From Chloroflexota bacterium (GTDB taxonomy: Bacteria; Chloroflexota; Anaerolineae; J036; Brachytrichaceae): a DNA stretch of 64,000 nt. The stretch lies in assembly GCA_023382055.1 (NCBI GenBank), contig JAMCQN010000147.1:1-64000 (forward strand). Direction: 5' to 3'. A program made the position numbers and the translations under genes. This document shows, piece by piece, positions 44,781 through 53,927 of the stretch. A model generated the notes under the pieces. That model did not search any database and was not told the DNA's origin. It saw nothing but the letters and a program-made list of their open reading frames with translations. Each line of letters opens with the position of its first letter. Within the stretch, counting starts at the first letter, position 1.

Positions 44781-45446
44781 TCAAACGGGCTGAACCAGGT
44801 CTGAATCGTCGTTTGCAGGCGCATTGACGCGCCGTGAGACAGCAAAGGCCTGCATTTCATCAGCAGGATAGGGCCTCAGTAGCGCCGCCAGTGCAAGCGG
44901 ACCGATTGAATCATCCAGCCAGTCCGATTCCATGTAGCGTGGCAAAATGACCGGCATGCGATTATGAATCGGCGCAACCAGTTCGTTTGGGTTTGTGGTG
45001 ATGATCGTGCATGTACGTCTGGTCCGCCCATCCGGGGACGTCCATAGCTCCCATAGACCCGCCATCGCGAAAGGTTCACCGGACTTCAGCCGAACCAGCA
45101 TGGGCGTCTTGGTTTTCACGTCGTCCTCTTTGCGCCACTCGTAAAACCCGTCAGCCAGGACAAGGCAGCGACGTTTCTTGAATGCGGCGCGGAAGGCCGG
45201 CTTTTCCGGGACGGTCTCGGCGCGCGCATTGATCATCTGAGCGCCGATCGCCGGATCCTTCGCCCACGGCGGTATCAGACCCCACTGCACCGTGGAGAGC
45301 CTGGTCGGTGACTCATTCAACACGACTGGGACGTTCTGCGTCGGAGCGACATTGTAGCGTGGAGCCGGCATCTCATCGGCCGCTTGGAGATGGAAGCGTT
45401 CCATCAACTCCTCGGGGTCGACTGTAACGGTAAATCGTCCACACAT
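44781..45446 (-). CDS. SOS response-associated SRAP protein (YedK/HMCES type)
   Basis: Abasic-site-binding protein of 221 residues. It starts MCGRFTVT, so Cys2 becomes N-terminal after Met removal and can cross-link to the aldehyde of an abasic site in single-stranded DNA. Further conserved residues are in YNVAPTQNVPVV, GFYEWRKED and the His of HNRMPVIL. YedK protects stalled forks by shielding abasic sites. A LexA box with overlapping promoter ends about nine bases before the ATG, so SOS control is directly supported by sequence. The message appears leaderless. Monocistronic. Confidence 0.95.
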   Translation of the reverse strand: MCGRFTVTVDPEELMERFHLQAADEMPAPRYNVAPTQNVPVVLNESPTRLSTVQWGLIPPWAKDPAIGAQMINARAETVPEKPAFRAAFKKRRCLVLADGFYEWRKEDDVKTKTPMLVRLKSGEPFAMAGLWELWTSPDGRTRRTCTIITTNPNELVAPIHNRMPVILPRYMESDWLDDSIGPLALAALLRPYPADEMQAFAVSRRVNAPANDDSDLVQPV

Positions 45447-45455
45447 GATAATGCC

Positions 45456-45477
45456 AGTATAGAACTAATGTTCTATA
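45456..45477 (-). promoter_or_regulatory. LexA box and -10 element of the SRAP gene
   Basis: A 20-bp perfect palindrome (45458-45477) with core GAAC-TTAG-type spacer-GTTC, read on the coding strand as GAACATTAGTTC, the Gram-positive/Chloroflexota LexA pattern. The right half runs into TATACT (45456-45461), a -10 element nine bases from the ATG. Repressor binding would block the polymerase. Confidence 0.85.
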
Positions 45478-45531
45478 TCGTCAAATCCAGACGCTGCTGT
45501 GCGGGCAATTTCCGGCTGGTCCTGTGAGGTG

Positions 45532-46587
45532 TTACTGGCGTAGCGCATCAACCACGGGCCGCGGTTTGCCTGATGGATCGATGATCGAAAACCACTTCAT
45601 CTGTTCGCAGGGATCGGGGTAGAGCGGCGAGCGGCTGAAGTCATAGTTCCACAGAAACATGACGCCCATCCACGGCCAGTTGGCCCGGGCGTAATCGTAT
45701 GCCCGCTTCACATAGTCGGCCTGCTGCGCTGCGGATACGCGCTGCCAATCCAGATCGGGCCACGAACAACTCACGCCCTCTTCCTGCGGGTTCATCAGCC
45801 AGCCGAACTCGGTGGCCCACATTTGCTTGTTGGCAGCGCCATACTGTTCCATGAGCGCGCGATGCGCCTCAGCGCGGCGAAACGCCAGGCCATTGACGTT
45901 TGGCGCGTTTGGGTCCTGCTCGGGCGGGAAGGCGTAGCCGTAGGGATGGAAACCGTAAGCGTCGAACAAGCCCGCAGCGCCCGCGGCAAACATGCTGCGC
46001 GCATATGACAAGTCATCGATATGGCCCGGACCATCGCCTCCTGTCGGAGCCAGGCCGGCGGATACCACGATCGCATTCGGGTCGCCGGTTTTGATGCGGG
46101 CATATGCGATTGCGAGCAGGCGCGTATAAAGCAGCGCATCTGGCTGAGCGTTACCCCACTCGCGCGATAGATTCACCTCATTGCCGATTGCATAAGCCTG
46201 GATCAGACCGCGCTTTTCGCGCGCCGTATTTTCCAGCGCATCCGCCCACGCATTGATGTCTTCGCTGCGTCCGCTGACGGCATTGCCCAATGGGATGCGA
46301 TATAGAATCTTGAACGGCGGCACGGGATAATCCGGCGGGAGGAATACCTCGATCCACTGGAACTTCAACTCTTTGAGCAACCCAACATCAGTGGTGTCTG
46401 CCACATTGATCCCGCGTTCGGATTGCAACTGAGGAGGGGCGGTCTGGTTCAGCGGCGCATGAGCTGTTGTGTCAGCCTTTGCTGACTTATTCCCATGAAC
46501 CCATGCTAAGCCGATCAAAAAAGCGCCAACGATGACGAGAGAGACGGTCGTTGCGACAGACGCGAGATGTTCATTTCTACTGTGCAT
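45532..46587 (-). CDS. membrane-anchored glycoside-hydrolase-like TIM-barrel protein
   Basis: Protein of 351 residues with an N-terminal membrane anchor or signal segment (about 12-30). The rest looks like a clan A (alpha/beta)8 glycosidase: AIGNEVNLSREW, where Asn-Glu would be the acid/base pair, and WATEFGWLMNPQ, where Glu would be the nucleophile. The exact GH family is not clear (GH5, 39 or a related group). The ATG at 46587 overlaps the stop of the protease gene (TGATG); the ORF extends one codon further to a TTG. It is third of a set hflX, site-2 protease, this gene. Confidence 0.75.
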   Translation of the reverse strand: MHSRNEHLASVATTVSLVIVGAFLIGLAWVHGNKSAKADTTAHAPLNQTAPPQLQSERGINVADTTDVGLLKELKFQWIEVFLPPDYPVPPFKILYRIPLGNAVSGRSEDINAWADALENTAREKRGLIQAYAIGNEVNLSREWGNAQPDALLYTRLLAIAYARIKTGDPNAIVVSAGLAPTGGDGPGHIDDLSYARSMFAAGAAGLFDAYGFHPYGYAFPPEQDPNAPNVNGLAFRRAEAHRALMEQYGAANKQMWATEFGWLMNPQEEGVSCSWPDLDWQRVSAAQQADYVKRAYDYARANWPWMGVMFLWNYDFSRSPLYPDPCEQMKWFSIIDPSGKPRPVVDALRQ

Positions 46588-47735
46588 CAATCAGTCTTCT
46601 TATTTCCCGTCAGCAATTGCTGGCGTTTGCGCTCCTGGCGCTCCAGGAACGCCAGTATCGTAAACGCCTCTCTGATGTCTTCAACGCCGATCAAGCCCAG
46701 ATACGTTCCGTTGTTATACACAGCGGCAACATGCTTGCCATTTTGCGACAGGCCCTCGCTGACATCCTGCAGAGTCTTCGTGGCATCGACTTTCAGCACA
46801 TCGCGTTCCATGATCTCAGTAGCGAACAGGTCAGTGGTGCTCGTCGCAAGCGCGCCCAACACATCGTCGCGCGTCACGATTCCCAGCAGGTTGCTGCCCT
46901 GCATGACGGCGAAATCGGGTTGGTGGCTGGTTAGTAGATAATCGACCGCTTTACTCACGCGGTCGCCGACTGTCAGCGTCAGGGCATTCTTGTTATAAGC
47001 ATCCCCCACCCGCCGGGTTGTCAGTACGGTCTTGGAATCCGCCGTGGCCGTTTCCTGACCTGCGCCAAAAAAGACGAACACGGCGATGAGTATCAGGATG
47101 AAGTTGCCGTCAACCAAACCGAAAATACCGATTCCCAGCGCAATCACCTGGCCCACTACCGAGGCAATCCGCGTCGCACGACGATAACCGAGTGGAATCG
47201 CCAGCAGGGCGCGCATGAATCGCCCGCCGTCGAGTGGAAACGCCGGGATCAGGTTAAACGCCACCAGCGTAACATTCGCCGCTAACAGCCACAGCAACAT
47301 GCTCGTCAGACTCGGTTTACCCATGTCGCCCAGCAGTCCGCGACCATTGAGTAAATCCACACCGCCAAGCCCACCCAGGGCGACAAAAAGAATGACGGCA
47401 ATCACGACATTGACAAATGGGCCGGCAATCGCGATCAGCATCTCCTGTCGCGGTTTGTCCGGATTCCTGGTGATCAAGGACACACCGCCCAGGGGGAGCA
47501 AAGTGATTTCACGCACGGGTATGCCAAAGTGAACGGCGACGAGGCTGTGCCCCAGTTCGTGCAGCGTGACGCAGGTGAACAACAGGATCATCAGCACGAC
47601 GCCGTATAAAGCGCCTTCTGTTGTCCCTGTGATGCTGCCCCACTGGACTGCGCCAAGGATCAGGATCAGGAAAAAGGTGATGTGTACCTTGATCGAAATT
47701 CCATTGATGCGCGCGATCTGGAATGACCAACCCAT
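46587..47735 (-). CDS. site-2 protease family zinc metalloprotease with CBS domains
   Basis: Intramembrane M50 metalloprotease of 382 residues. The zinc motif HELGH is at 59-63 inside a membrane helix, and the second motif FPLDGGRFMRALLA near 165 supplies the third ligand. About six membrane helices end near 215. Residues 235-370 hold two CBS domains (GDRVSKAVDYLLTSHQPDFA and LKVDATKTLQDVSEGLSQ), which usually bind adenine nucleotides and may gate activity. It lies 12 nt after hflX and overlaps the next gene by one base. Confidence 0.92.
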   Translation of the reverse strand: MGWSFQIARINGISIKVHITFFLILILGAVQWGSITGTTEGALYGVVLMILLFTCVTLHELGHSLVAVHFGIPVREITLLPLGGVSLITRNPDKPRQEMLIAIAGPFVNVVIAVILFVALGGLGGVDLLNGRGLLGDMGKPSLTSMLLWLLAANVTLVAFNLIPAFPLDGGRFMRALLAIPLGYRRATRIASVVGQVIALGIGIFGLVDGNFILILIAVFVFFGAGQETATADSKTVLTTRRVGDAYNKNALTLTVGDRVSKAVDYLLTSHQPDFAVMQGSNLLGIVTRDDVLGALATSTTDLFATEIMERDVLKVDATKTLQDVSEGLSQNGKHVAAVYNNGTYLGLIGVEDIREAFTILAFLERQERKRQQLLTGNKKTD

Positions 47736-47747
47736 GCTTATTACTCG

Positions 47748-49136
47748 CTATTGTTGCATGATTAACGCGGGTGTACTGGTTGCCTCGAATGGCAGGAAGG
47801 TGTCGAGCAGGCGTCCCGGTATTCGCCCTGCCATGAAAATCGCCCGTTCTTCCGGCATTTCTGCATCTACCACACCTTCGCGACGGAATAAAGCCATCAG
47901 GTCGCCGGCCCTGTAAGGTAAGCGCACTTTGATCGAGACCATGCGCTCGTACAGCACAGCCTCAACCTCCTGCAGCATCGCTTCCATCCCGGTTTTACGC
48001 AAGGCCGAAATCGGTATCCCTTCACTCAGCAAACCTTCCTGCTGCGCAAAGCGCGGTCTATGGGCGTCATCGACCTGTGCAGAGGCAGCAGCCAACCGAT
48101 CCGCCTTATTTAGCGCAAAGACCATCGGCTTATTGCCTGCGCCCAACTCAGCCAGAGTATCCATAACCGTTGCGGCTTGAGCCGCGCTATCGTGGTGGGT
48201 GATATCGACAACGTGCAGCAGGGCGTCAGCTTCGGTAATTTCCTCCAGAGTGGCGCGAAACGCAGCCACCAGTTGCGTGGGCAGTTTCTGGATGAAACCG
48301 ACCGTGTCGGTGAACAGAACCACATGCCCGCCCGGCAGGCGCACGCGGCGTGTCGTCGGGTCCAGTGTCGCGAACAACTTGTTCTCCACCAGCACATTTG
48401 CGTTGGTCAGCGCGTTGAGCAATGTGGATTTGCCGGCATTGGTGTAACCTACGATGGCGACGACCGGAATCTCATTGCGGCGCCGATGGGCGCGATGCTG
48501 CGCCCGCTGTGCCCGCACGTCGTCCAGTTCGGCGCGCAAATGCGCCAAGCGCTCGCGGATGCGCCGCCGGTCGATTTCCAACTGCTTCTCGCCGGGTCCG
48601 CGCAACCCTACACCGCCATTGCCGCTGCGTCCGGTGCCTCCGCCGGCCTGTCGCGCAAGATGCGTCCACTGGCGGGTCAGGCGCGGTAAACGGTATTGAT
48701 ACTGCGCCAGCTCAACCTGCAGCGAACCTTCCCTGGTCTGCGCATGCTGGGCGAATATATCGAGAATCAGCGCCGTCCGGTCGAGCACCAGGATATTCTC
48801 ACCCAGCGCTTCCTCAAGCTCGCGCTGATGACGGGGAGAGAGTTCATCATCAAAAACGACGACGCTAAAATCCAGAGCGGCGCGCCATGCCTGGAGTTCC
48901 TCGACTTTACCCGAACCGATGTAGGTGTTGGGATTGGGGGCTTCCAGCGTCTGCGTGGTCTCACCGACAACTTCGAGGCCGGCCGTCTCGCATAATTGCG
49001 CCAGTTCCTGCATGGATGCATCCAGTGCAAGCCGCGCATGCTGCTGTCGGAACGTCTCGCCGGTCAGGTTAACCCCGACCAGGAATGTGCGCGGCGCCGC
49101 GCTTTGTGTTTCAATCTTCAGTTTGCTTTTAGGCAT
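47748..49136 (-). CDS. hflX: ribosome-associated GTPase HflX
   Basis: HflX of 462 residues, a GTPase that binds the large subunit and splits or rescues stalled ribosomes. The N-terminal domain contains NPNTYIGSGKVEEL (68-81) and FDDELSPRHQRELEEALG; the glycine-rich linker (GLRGPGEKQLEIDRRRI, 178-194) is diagnostic. G1 is GYTNAGKSTLLN (230-241), G3 DTVGFIQKLP, and G4 NKAD. First gene of the set with the site-2 protease and the GH-like protein. Confidence 0.95.
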   Translation of the reverse strand: MPKSKLKIETQSAAPRTFLVGVNLTGETFRQQHARLALDASMQELAQLCETAGLEVVGETTQTLEAPNPNTYIGSGKVEELQAWRAALDFSVVVFDDELSPRHQRELEEALGENILVLDRTALILDIFAQHAQTREGSLQVELAQYQYRLPRLTRQWTHLARQAGGGTGRSGNGGVGLRGPGEKQLEIDRRRIRERLAHLRAELDDVRAQRAQHRAHRRRNEIPVVAIVGYTNAGKSTLLNALTNANVLVENKLFATLDPTTRRVRLPGGHVVLFTDTVGFIQKLPTQLVAAFRATLEEITEADALLHVVDITHHDSAAQAATVMDTLAELGAGNKPMVFALNKADRLAAASAQVDDAHRPRFAQQEGLLSEGIPISALRKTGMEAMLQEVEAVLYERMVSIKVRLPYRAGDLMALFRREGVVDAEMPEERAIFMAGRIPGRLLDTFLPFEATSTPALIMQQ

Positions 49137-49239
49137 ATGTTCTCTGATAAGCTGATAGCTTTCCCCTGGTCTCGCGGCTAAGCCCTCAACCTCCGTTATC
49201 GACAGATTTCAACATAATCTTACAACACTTCGACATCAA

Positions 49240-50178
49240 TCAACGCGGATGCAGGTCTATCAGCATGTGGTTCTTCGTCACCAGGATGCGCTCAAACCAG
49301 TAATTCGCAGCGGCGGTATCCAACTCGTGCTGTAACCAGTCAGTAAAGAAACTCATCAGGTCAACCGGTATCAACACCCAGCCGAAGTATGTATTCGGCA
49401 ACCCCAGCAAATCCAGGGCTACGGCCTTGGGTTTCAAAATCAGCCGTCCACCATCCGCGACGATAGCCATTGCCGTCACTACTCTCCGATTGCCAAAGGC
49501 CGTCATGCGGGTGTTCATGACGACGTCCCCGCCATCCAGGAACTGGATGTGAACCTCACTAACTGGAGAATCGGGGAAAACCAGAAGCTGGTCTGCCAGT
49601 GAGGTGGCCTTGATATTGTCGTAGTTGAGTTCAACCGTCGCGCCCGACGGGACGAACTGCAATTCACGCAACTCCTGTACAGCAACGCCGCCGGCTTCCT
49701 GGCTAACAGGCACCGGGGCGAATGTCACCGAGATAAACCGGCTGGCGAACAAACCTCCGCTGAAGGCGCACACCACCAGCAGCATCGCCAGCACACCCAC
49801 AAAGATGCCGATCTTGAGCGCGCGGTCAGCCGGCAGGTTGAGTATCTGCCGGCCGCTATCGGCGTCCACAAGTGGCGTGGCGGCGCGGAACGATTCCGGA
49901 CTCTTTAACGCTGCCAGACGCAACCCGGACCAGTCGACAGTGGGTCGTAGATGGGCGCACCGGTCAATCAGATCAACGATACGCCCATTTCTACTGAAGT
50001 ACTCGATTACCTTGACGACTTTCGCTGCCTTGCCGTCACCGGACAAACCATCGTAATCCAGTCCAAGATCAAAACACAGCGACTCAAGGTCGCCCACCTC
50101 GAAATAACTCACGAGGTTTTCTCGCAGCAGCGCTGCAGAAGAGGGCTGATCGTGGACTGACGCAGCGGTATTGCCCAT
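49240..50178 (-). CDS. EAD-like adaptor domain, membrane segment and outer domain
   Basis: Protein of 312 residues with three parts. Residues 17-84 (LRENLVSYFEVGDLESLCFD, GLDYDGLSGDGKAAKVVKVI, then a helix ending LRPTVDW) resemble effector-associated death-like adaptor domains, most closely the EAD7 pattern. Residues 121-145 are one membrane segment. Residues 165-312 form a beta-rich domain, perhaps similar to DUF2993/LmeA-like lipid-binding proteins (weak). With the EAD-like part inside, the last domain would face outward. EADs usually couple sensors to caspase-like or NLR-type effectors; none is adjacent. It starts nine bases after the aminotransferase stop and may be cotranscribed. Family assignments are by eye. 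Confidence 0.6.
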   Translation of the reverse strand: MGNTAASVHDQPSSAALLRENLVSYFEVGDLESLCFDLGLDYDGLSGDGKAAKVVKVIEYFSRNGRIVDLIDRCAHLRPTVDWSGLRLAALKSPESFRAATPLVDADSGRQILNLPADRALKIGIFVGVLAMLLVVCAFSGGLFASRFISVTFAPVPVSQEAGGVAVQELRELQFVPSGATVELNYDNIKATSLADQLLVFPDSPVSEVHIQFLDGGDVVMNTRMTAFGNRRVVTAMAIVADGGRLILKPKAVALDLLGLPNTYFGWVLIPVDLMSFFTDWLQHELDTAAANYWFERILVTKNHMLIDLHPR

Positions 50179-50187
50179 AGATGGGAT

Positions 50188-51345
50188 TTACAAAGCGATG
50201 CGCTCCATCGCCTCCTTAATGCGCGCAGTAGGCGTGCCCAGTGAAATACGCACATAGCCGGCCCCGTGCGCGCCGAAAGCGGTTCCGGGTGTCAATGAGA
50301 TTCCCTTCTTCTCCAGCAGATATTCAGCCCATTCCGTAGCGGACTGATACGAGGCTGGGATTTTAGCCCAGACATAGATGGTCGCCCTGGGTACATCGAC
50401 CTCACAGCCGGCGGCGCGTAATCCTGCGACGACGATATCACGGCGCTCCTTATAAGTCTCCTGGCGCTCGTAGAGCCACTCCTGGTCGCCAGTCAGCGCA
50501 GCAATCGTCGCATCCTGGATGCCGATATAAGGCCCCGAGTCCACGTTCGTTTTCAACATGCCGATCAACCCGATCGCCTCTGAGTTTCCCAGAATGACGC
50601 CGACACGCATACCGGCCATGTTATGGCTCTTCGATAACGAGAAAAACTCGATAGAGATGTCTTTGGCGCCCGGCACCTGTAGAACGCTGGGGGCGACATA
50701 GCCGTCATAGCCATTTTCGCAGTAAGGATTGTCGTGGCACAACAGAATATTGTGCTGCTTGCAGAAGGCCACCGCTTTCTCGAAGAAGGACATGGGCGCA
50801 ATCCCGGTCGTCGGATTGTTCGGATAATTCAGCCACATCAGCTTGGCCTTTGCCAGCACGTCGGCAGGGATCGCATCGAGATCAGGCAGCCAGTCGTTCT
50901 CCTTTAACAACGGCATGAAATATGGCGTTCCGCCGGCGATCTCGGTTCCCGCGGTATAGGTCGGATATCCGGGGTCCGGCACCAGGGCAACATCGCCGGG
51001 ATTCAGGTAGGCAAATGCGGTGTGGTAAATCCCTTCCTTTGAACCAAGCAACGGCAGCGCTTCCTTTACCGGGTTCAGTTCGACGTTAAACCGGCGCGCG
51101 TAATACTGGGTGAATGACTTGCGAAATGCCGCGGAACCGGTAAATCCGCCATAACCATGTTTGTTCGGATTGCGCGTCGACGTCACCAGTGTTTCGACGA
51201 TCTCCGCATTAGGCGGCAGGTCCGGTGAACCCATATCGAGCGCGATAATATCCATGCCGCCAGCCTTTAACTCGTCCTTACGCTTGTTGAGCTTGGCAAA
51301 CACGTAAGGTTTTACGACTGACATGCGTTGTGAAGGTGCGATCAT
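50188..51345 (-). CDS. class I/II PLP aminotransferase, LL-diaminopimelate aminotransferase-like
   Basis: Fold-type I aminotransferase of 385 residues. The PLP lysine is in SLSKSHNMAGMRVG; NYPNNPTTG, the GYGGFTGSAAFRKSF substrate segment and the C-terminal GYVRISLGTP are present. The layout matches the LL-diaminopimelate/alanine-type aminotransferase group common in Chloroflexota, so a part in lysine and peptidoglycan precursor synthesis is possible; aspartate or alanine aminotransferase activity is not excluded. AAGGAG precedes the ATG. Confidence 0.88.
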   Translation of the reverse strand: MIAPSQRMSVVKPYVFAKLNKRKDELKAGGMDIIALDMGSPDLPPNAEIVETLVTSTRNPNKHGYGGFTGSAAFRKSFTQYYARRFNVELNPVKEALPLLGSKEGIYHTAFAYLNPGDVALVPDPGYPTYTAGTEIAGGTPYFMPLLKENDWLPDLDAIPADVLAKAKLMWLNYPNNPTTGIAPMSFFEKAVAFCKQHNILLCHDNPYCENGYDGYVAPSVLQVPGAKDISIEFFSLSKSHNMAGMRVGVILGNSEAIGLIGMLKTNVDSGPYIGIQDATIAALTGDQEWLYERQETYKERRDIVVAGLRAAGCEVDVPRATIYVWAKIPASYQSATEWAEYLLEKKGISLTPGTAFGAHGAGYVRISLGTPTARIKEAMERIAL

Positions 51346-51397
51346 GCTGTGAACTCCTTATTTGCTCTTTGCACGAAGTATAACCATTATCTGGCTA

Positions 51398-52339
51398 CTA
51401 TTGGCTTTCCAACCAGACCTGCAGGGTCCGGCCAACCCTTGCCAGGCTGTCCGGGCTGATTTTATCAGGCGTGTCCTGCACGGTATGCCAGTATGGATAA
51501 TCGAAGTCGATGACATCTACCGCTGGCAGGCCTTTCTCAAGGAACGGCGTGTGGTCATCGAGCATGGACCACTTCAACTGCCGGATAAACTGACTGCTAT
51601 AGCCCAGCCCCTGCGCCACATCCCAGATGCGCCCTGCCAAAGCTTGATTCGAGTTGCGCTCCAGGTAAATGTCCTGTTGCATGTCTCCCACCATATCGAC
51701 AACGACAACCGCTGTCGGTGTGATCGAGAGACTATTTGCAAAATAGCGCGAGCCGACCAGCCAGGGCCACCCATCCAGGTCGCCATTATCTTCGGCGTCG
51801 AAGAAAACCAGCCACACCTGTTTCCCGGTTCCATTCAACCGCAGCACACGCGATAGTTCGAGCAGGACGGCGACACCGCTGCCGCCATCGTCGGCGCCGG
51901 GAACCGGCTGGTCGGGGTGTTGTTGGTCTCGATCGGCGCGGCGACGCGTATCGTAGTGCGCGCCGAGGATGATGATGTCCTTTCCGGTTCCCTTGACGCC
52001 CACAAGGTTGCGCACCGGCGTGTTCATATAGCTGAATACCTGCGTCTGCGTGACCCAGCCATTCGCGGCAAGCTGGTTCAGAATCTGGTTGCCCAGGTTC
52101 CGGTTAGGCCAACTGCCGGTAATGCGGGGGCCTAGCGCCACCTGCTGCTCGACCGAACTGTATGCGCGCGCGCCGGAGAAGACCAGCGGCGTTGCGCTTG
52201 GTGGGACTACCGTTGCCGCGAGAGTCGGAGTAGAACCGATGACGGGAGCCGGCTGTTCCACAACGCATCCGGCGCTCGTGATGAGACTGAGTGCAATGAC
52301 TCCACGCCATAGAGTTGACCAGTTCATGATATCCGCCAA
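51398..52339 (-). CDS. secreted M28 family aminopeptidase lipoprotein
   Basis: Zinc peptidase of 313 residues. A signal peptide with lipobox SAGC anchors it outside. Metal-binding motifs of M28 are in GAHYDTR (His, first ligand), ADDGGSGVAVLLEL (bridging Asp), FFDAEDNGD (Glu-Asp) and a later His in YPYWHTVQDT. Such enzymes free N-terminal amino acids from peptides, which would feed the peptide importers. An in-frame ATG at 52327 gives a more compact signal peptide and may be the real start. It follows trmFO by seven bases. Confidence 0.9.
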   Translation of the reverse strand: MADIMNWSTLWRGVIALSLITSAGCVVEQPAPVIGSTPTLAATVVPPSATPLVFSGARAYSSVEQQVALGPRITGSWPNRNLGNQILNQLAANGWVTQTQVFSYMNTPVRNLVGVKGTGKDIIILGAHYDTRRRADRDQQHPDQPVPGADDGGSGVAVLLELSRVLRLNGTGKQVWLVFFDAEDNGDLDGWPWLVGSRYFANSLSITPTAVVVVDMVGDMQQDIYLERNSNQALAGRIWDVAQGLGYSSQFIRQLKWSMLDDHTPFLEKGLPAVDVIDFDYPYWHTVQDTPDKISPDSLARVGRTLQVWLESQ

Positions 52340-52346
52340 TTGCGGG

Positions 52347-53777
52347 TTAGACCGGGGCTTGCAGGTCTACTGCGGCCGCTGCTTGAATACTCAAACTTGG
52401 CGAACTGGCGCGGTAGGCTTCCAGATCGCGTTGCGCGCGTTGCGCATACAGCGTGGAACGCGCGCGTTTATCGCGTGGGGGATTGTCCAATGCAGGCAGG
52501 ATTCCGAAATTCGCTTTCATGGGCTGAAACAGCCTGGGTTCCGCATGCGATATGTAGTGACACAACGCGCCCAGCATGGTTGTTCCAGGAAGTTCAACCA
52601 GCGGCTGGCCGGATACCAGCGCCGCTGCATTGATTCCTGCAACCAGGCCGGTTGCTGCGTTGCCCACGTACCCTTCCACGCCAACGATTTGGCCGGCGAA
52701 AAACAGCGAATCATGCGTCACCGTATTGACCGCGCCGGCACGAGCCTTGGGCGCATATCGAAGCGACGCATCCAGAAGCAACGGCGAGTTGATGAAGGTG
52801 TTGCGGTGCATGTGACCGTGGCGCACAAACTCCGCATGGCCGAGGCCAGGGATCATGCGCAGGACGCGATCCTGCTCCGGGTACTTCAGGTTAGTCTGGA
52901 ATCCTACGATGTTGTAAAGCGAGCCGGCGACATTATCCTGGCGCAACTGCACAACCGCGTAAGGACGGCGTCCCGTGCGCGGGTCTTTGATGCCGACCGG
53001 GCGCATAGGCCCGAATGCCAGCGAGTCTCTGCCGCGCCGCGCCATCACCTCTACCGGCAGGCATCCTTCAAAAAACTGGCCGGTGTTGATCTCAAAATCG
53101 CGCAAGGTCGCCATCTCGGCGCTAACCAGCGCGTCAATAAAGGCGTAATATTCATCGCGCGACATCGGGCAGTTGATATAGTCCCCCTCACCCGGGTTTT
53201 CCCCAGGCGCGGTGACAGTTCCGTCACCATGCTTGCCATAGCGTGAGGCGCGAAAAGCAATGTTGAAATCGATCGATTCCAGCGAAACAATCGGCGCGAT
53301 GGCGTCCCAGAAATAGAGATGACCAGCTCCCGTTAAAGCCGCAATCTCTGCTGCCAGCGCATCCGATGTCAGCGGCCCGGATGCAATGACGGTCACACCT
53401 GCGGGTATGTGAGTGACTTCCTCATGCACCACCTCGATATTGGGGTGTCCCTCGATCTTCGCGCTGACCAGGCTGGCGAAAATATCGCGGTCCACAGCCA
53501 GCGCGCCGCCGGCAGGAACACTGGCCGCTGCCGCGCATTCCATGATCATGGAACCCAGCGTGCGCAACTCATGTTTCAGCAAACCGGGCGCGCGATCCAC
53601 CTGGTCAGAGCCCAGGGAATTACTGCACACCAGTTCCGCCAGTTTCCCCGTTGTATGCGCGGGGGTCATCTTGCGGGGCCGCATCTCGTATAACCGCACA
53701 GGCACGCCGCGCTGAGCCGCCTGCCAGGCCGCCTCTGTTCCCGCCAATCCTCCGCCAACCACCGTGATTTCATTCAT
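52347..53777 (-). CDS. trmFO: tRNA (uracil-5-)-methyltransferase TrmFO
   Basis: FAD- and folate-dependent enzyme that makes ribothymidine at position 54 of tRNA. From ATG 53777 it has 476 residues. It begins with the FAD-binding motif VVGGGLAGTEAAW; other conserved parts are LYEMRPRKMTPAHTTGKLAELVCSNSLGS (segment near 30-60), FWDAIAPIV, and the second half PQLRQDN-like segment VVQLRQDNVAGSLYNIVGFQ. The folate-type enzyme replaces TrmA. The frame is open 15 codons upstream, but those codons lie before the Rossmann start. Probably cotranscribed with the M28 peptidase. Confidence 0.95.
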   Translation of the reverse strand: MNEITVVGGGLAGTEAAWQAAQRGVPVRLYEMRPRKMTPAHTTGKLAELVCSNSLGSDQVDRAPGLLKHELRTLGSMIMECAAAASVPAGGALAVDRDIFASLVSAKIEGHPNIEVVHEEVTHIPAGVTVIASGPLTSDALAAEIAALTGAGHLYFWDAIAPIVSLESIDFNIAFRASRYGKHGDGTVTAPGENPGEGDYINCPMSRDEYYAFIDALVSAEMATLRDFEINTGQFFEGCLPVEVMARRGRDSLAFGPMRPVGIKDPRTGRRPYAVVQLRQDNVAGSLYNIVGFQTNLKYPEQDRVLRMIPGLGHAEFVRHGHMHRNTFINSPLLLDASLRYAPKARAGAVNTVTHDSLFFAGQIVGVEGYVGNAATGLVAGINAAALVSGQPLVELPGTTMLGALCHYISHAEPRLFQPMKANFGILPALDNPPRDKRARSTLYAQRAQRDLEAYRASSPSLSIQAAAAVDLQAPV

Positions 53778-53927
53778 AACAGCGATCTCTATTCCTTGCC
53801 GGTATGTGTGGTTATCTCTCACAGTTTACCGATAGATACCCAACTCTCAATCGTTATGACACTGCTTTTTACACCGTTTTGACAGTTTTCTCATAACGCA
53901 GTCACAACATGCGCCTATTGTATGCGC

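Noticed and set aside
48177..48689. Plus-strand 170-residue frame inside hflX
   Set aside because: Antisense shadow of the GTPase domain, whose motifs are intact on the minus strand.
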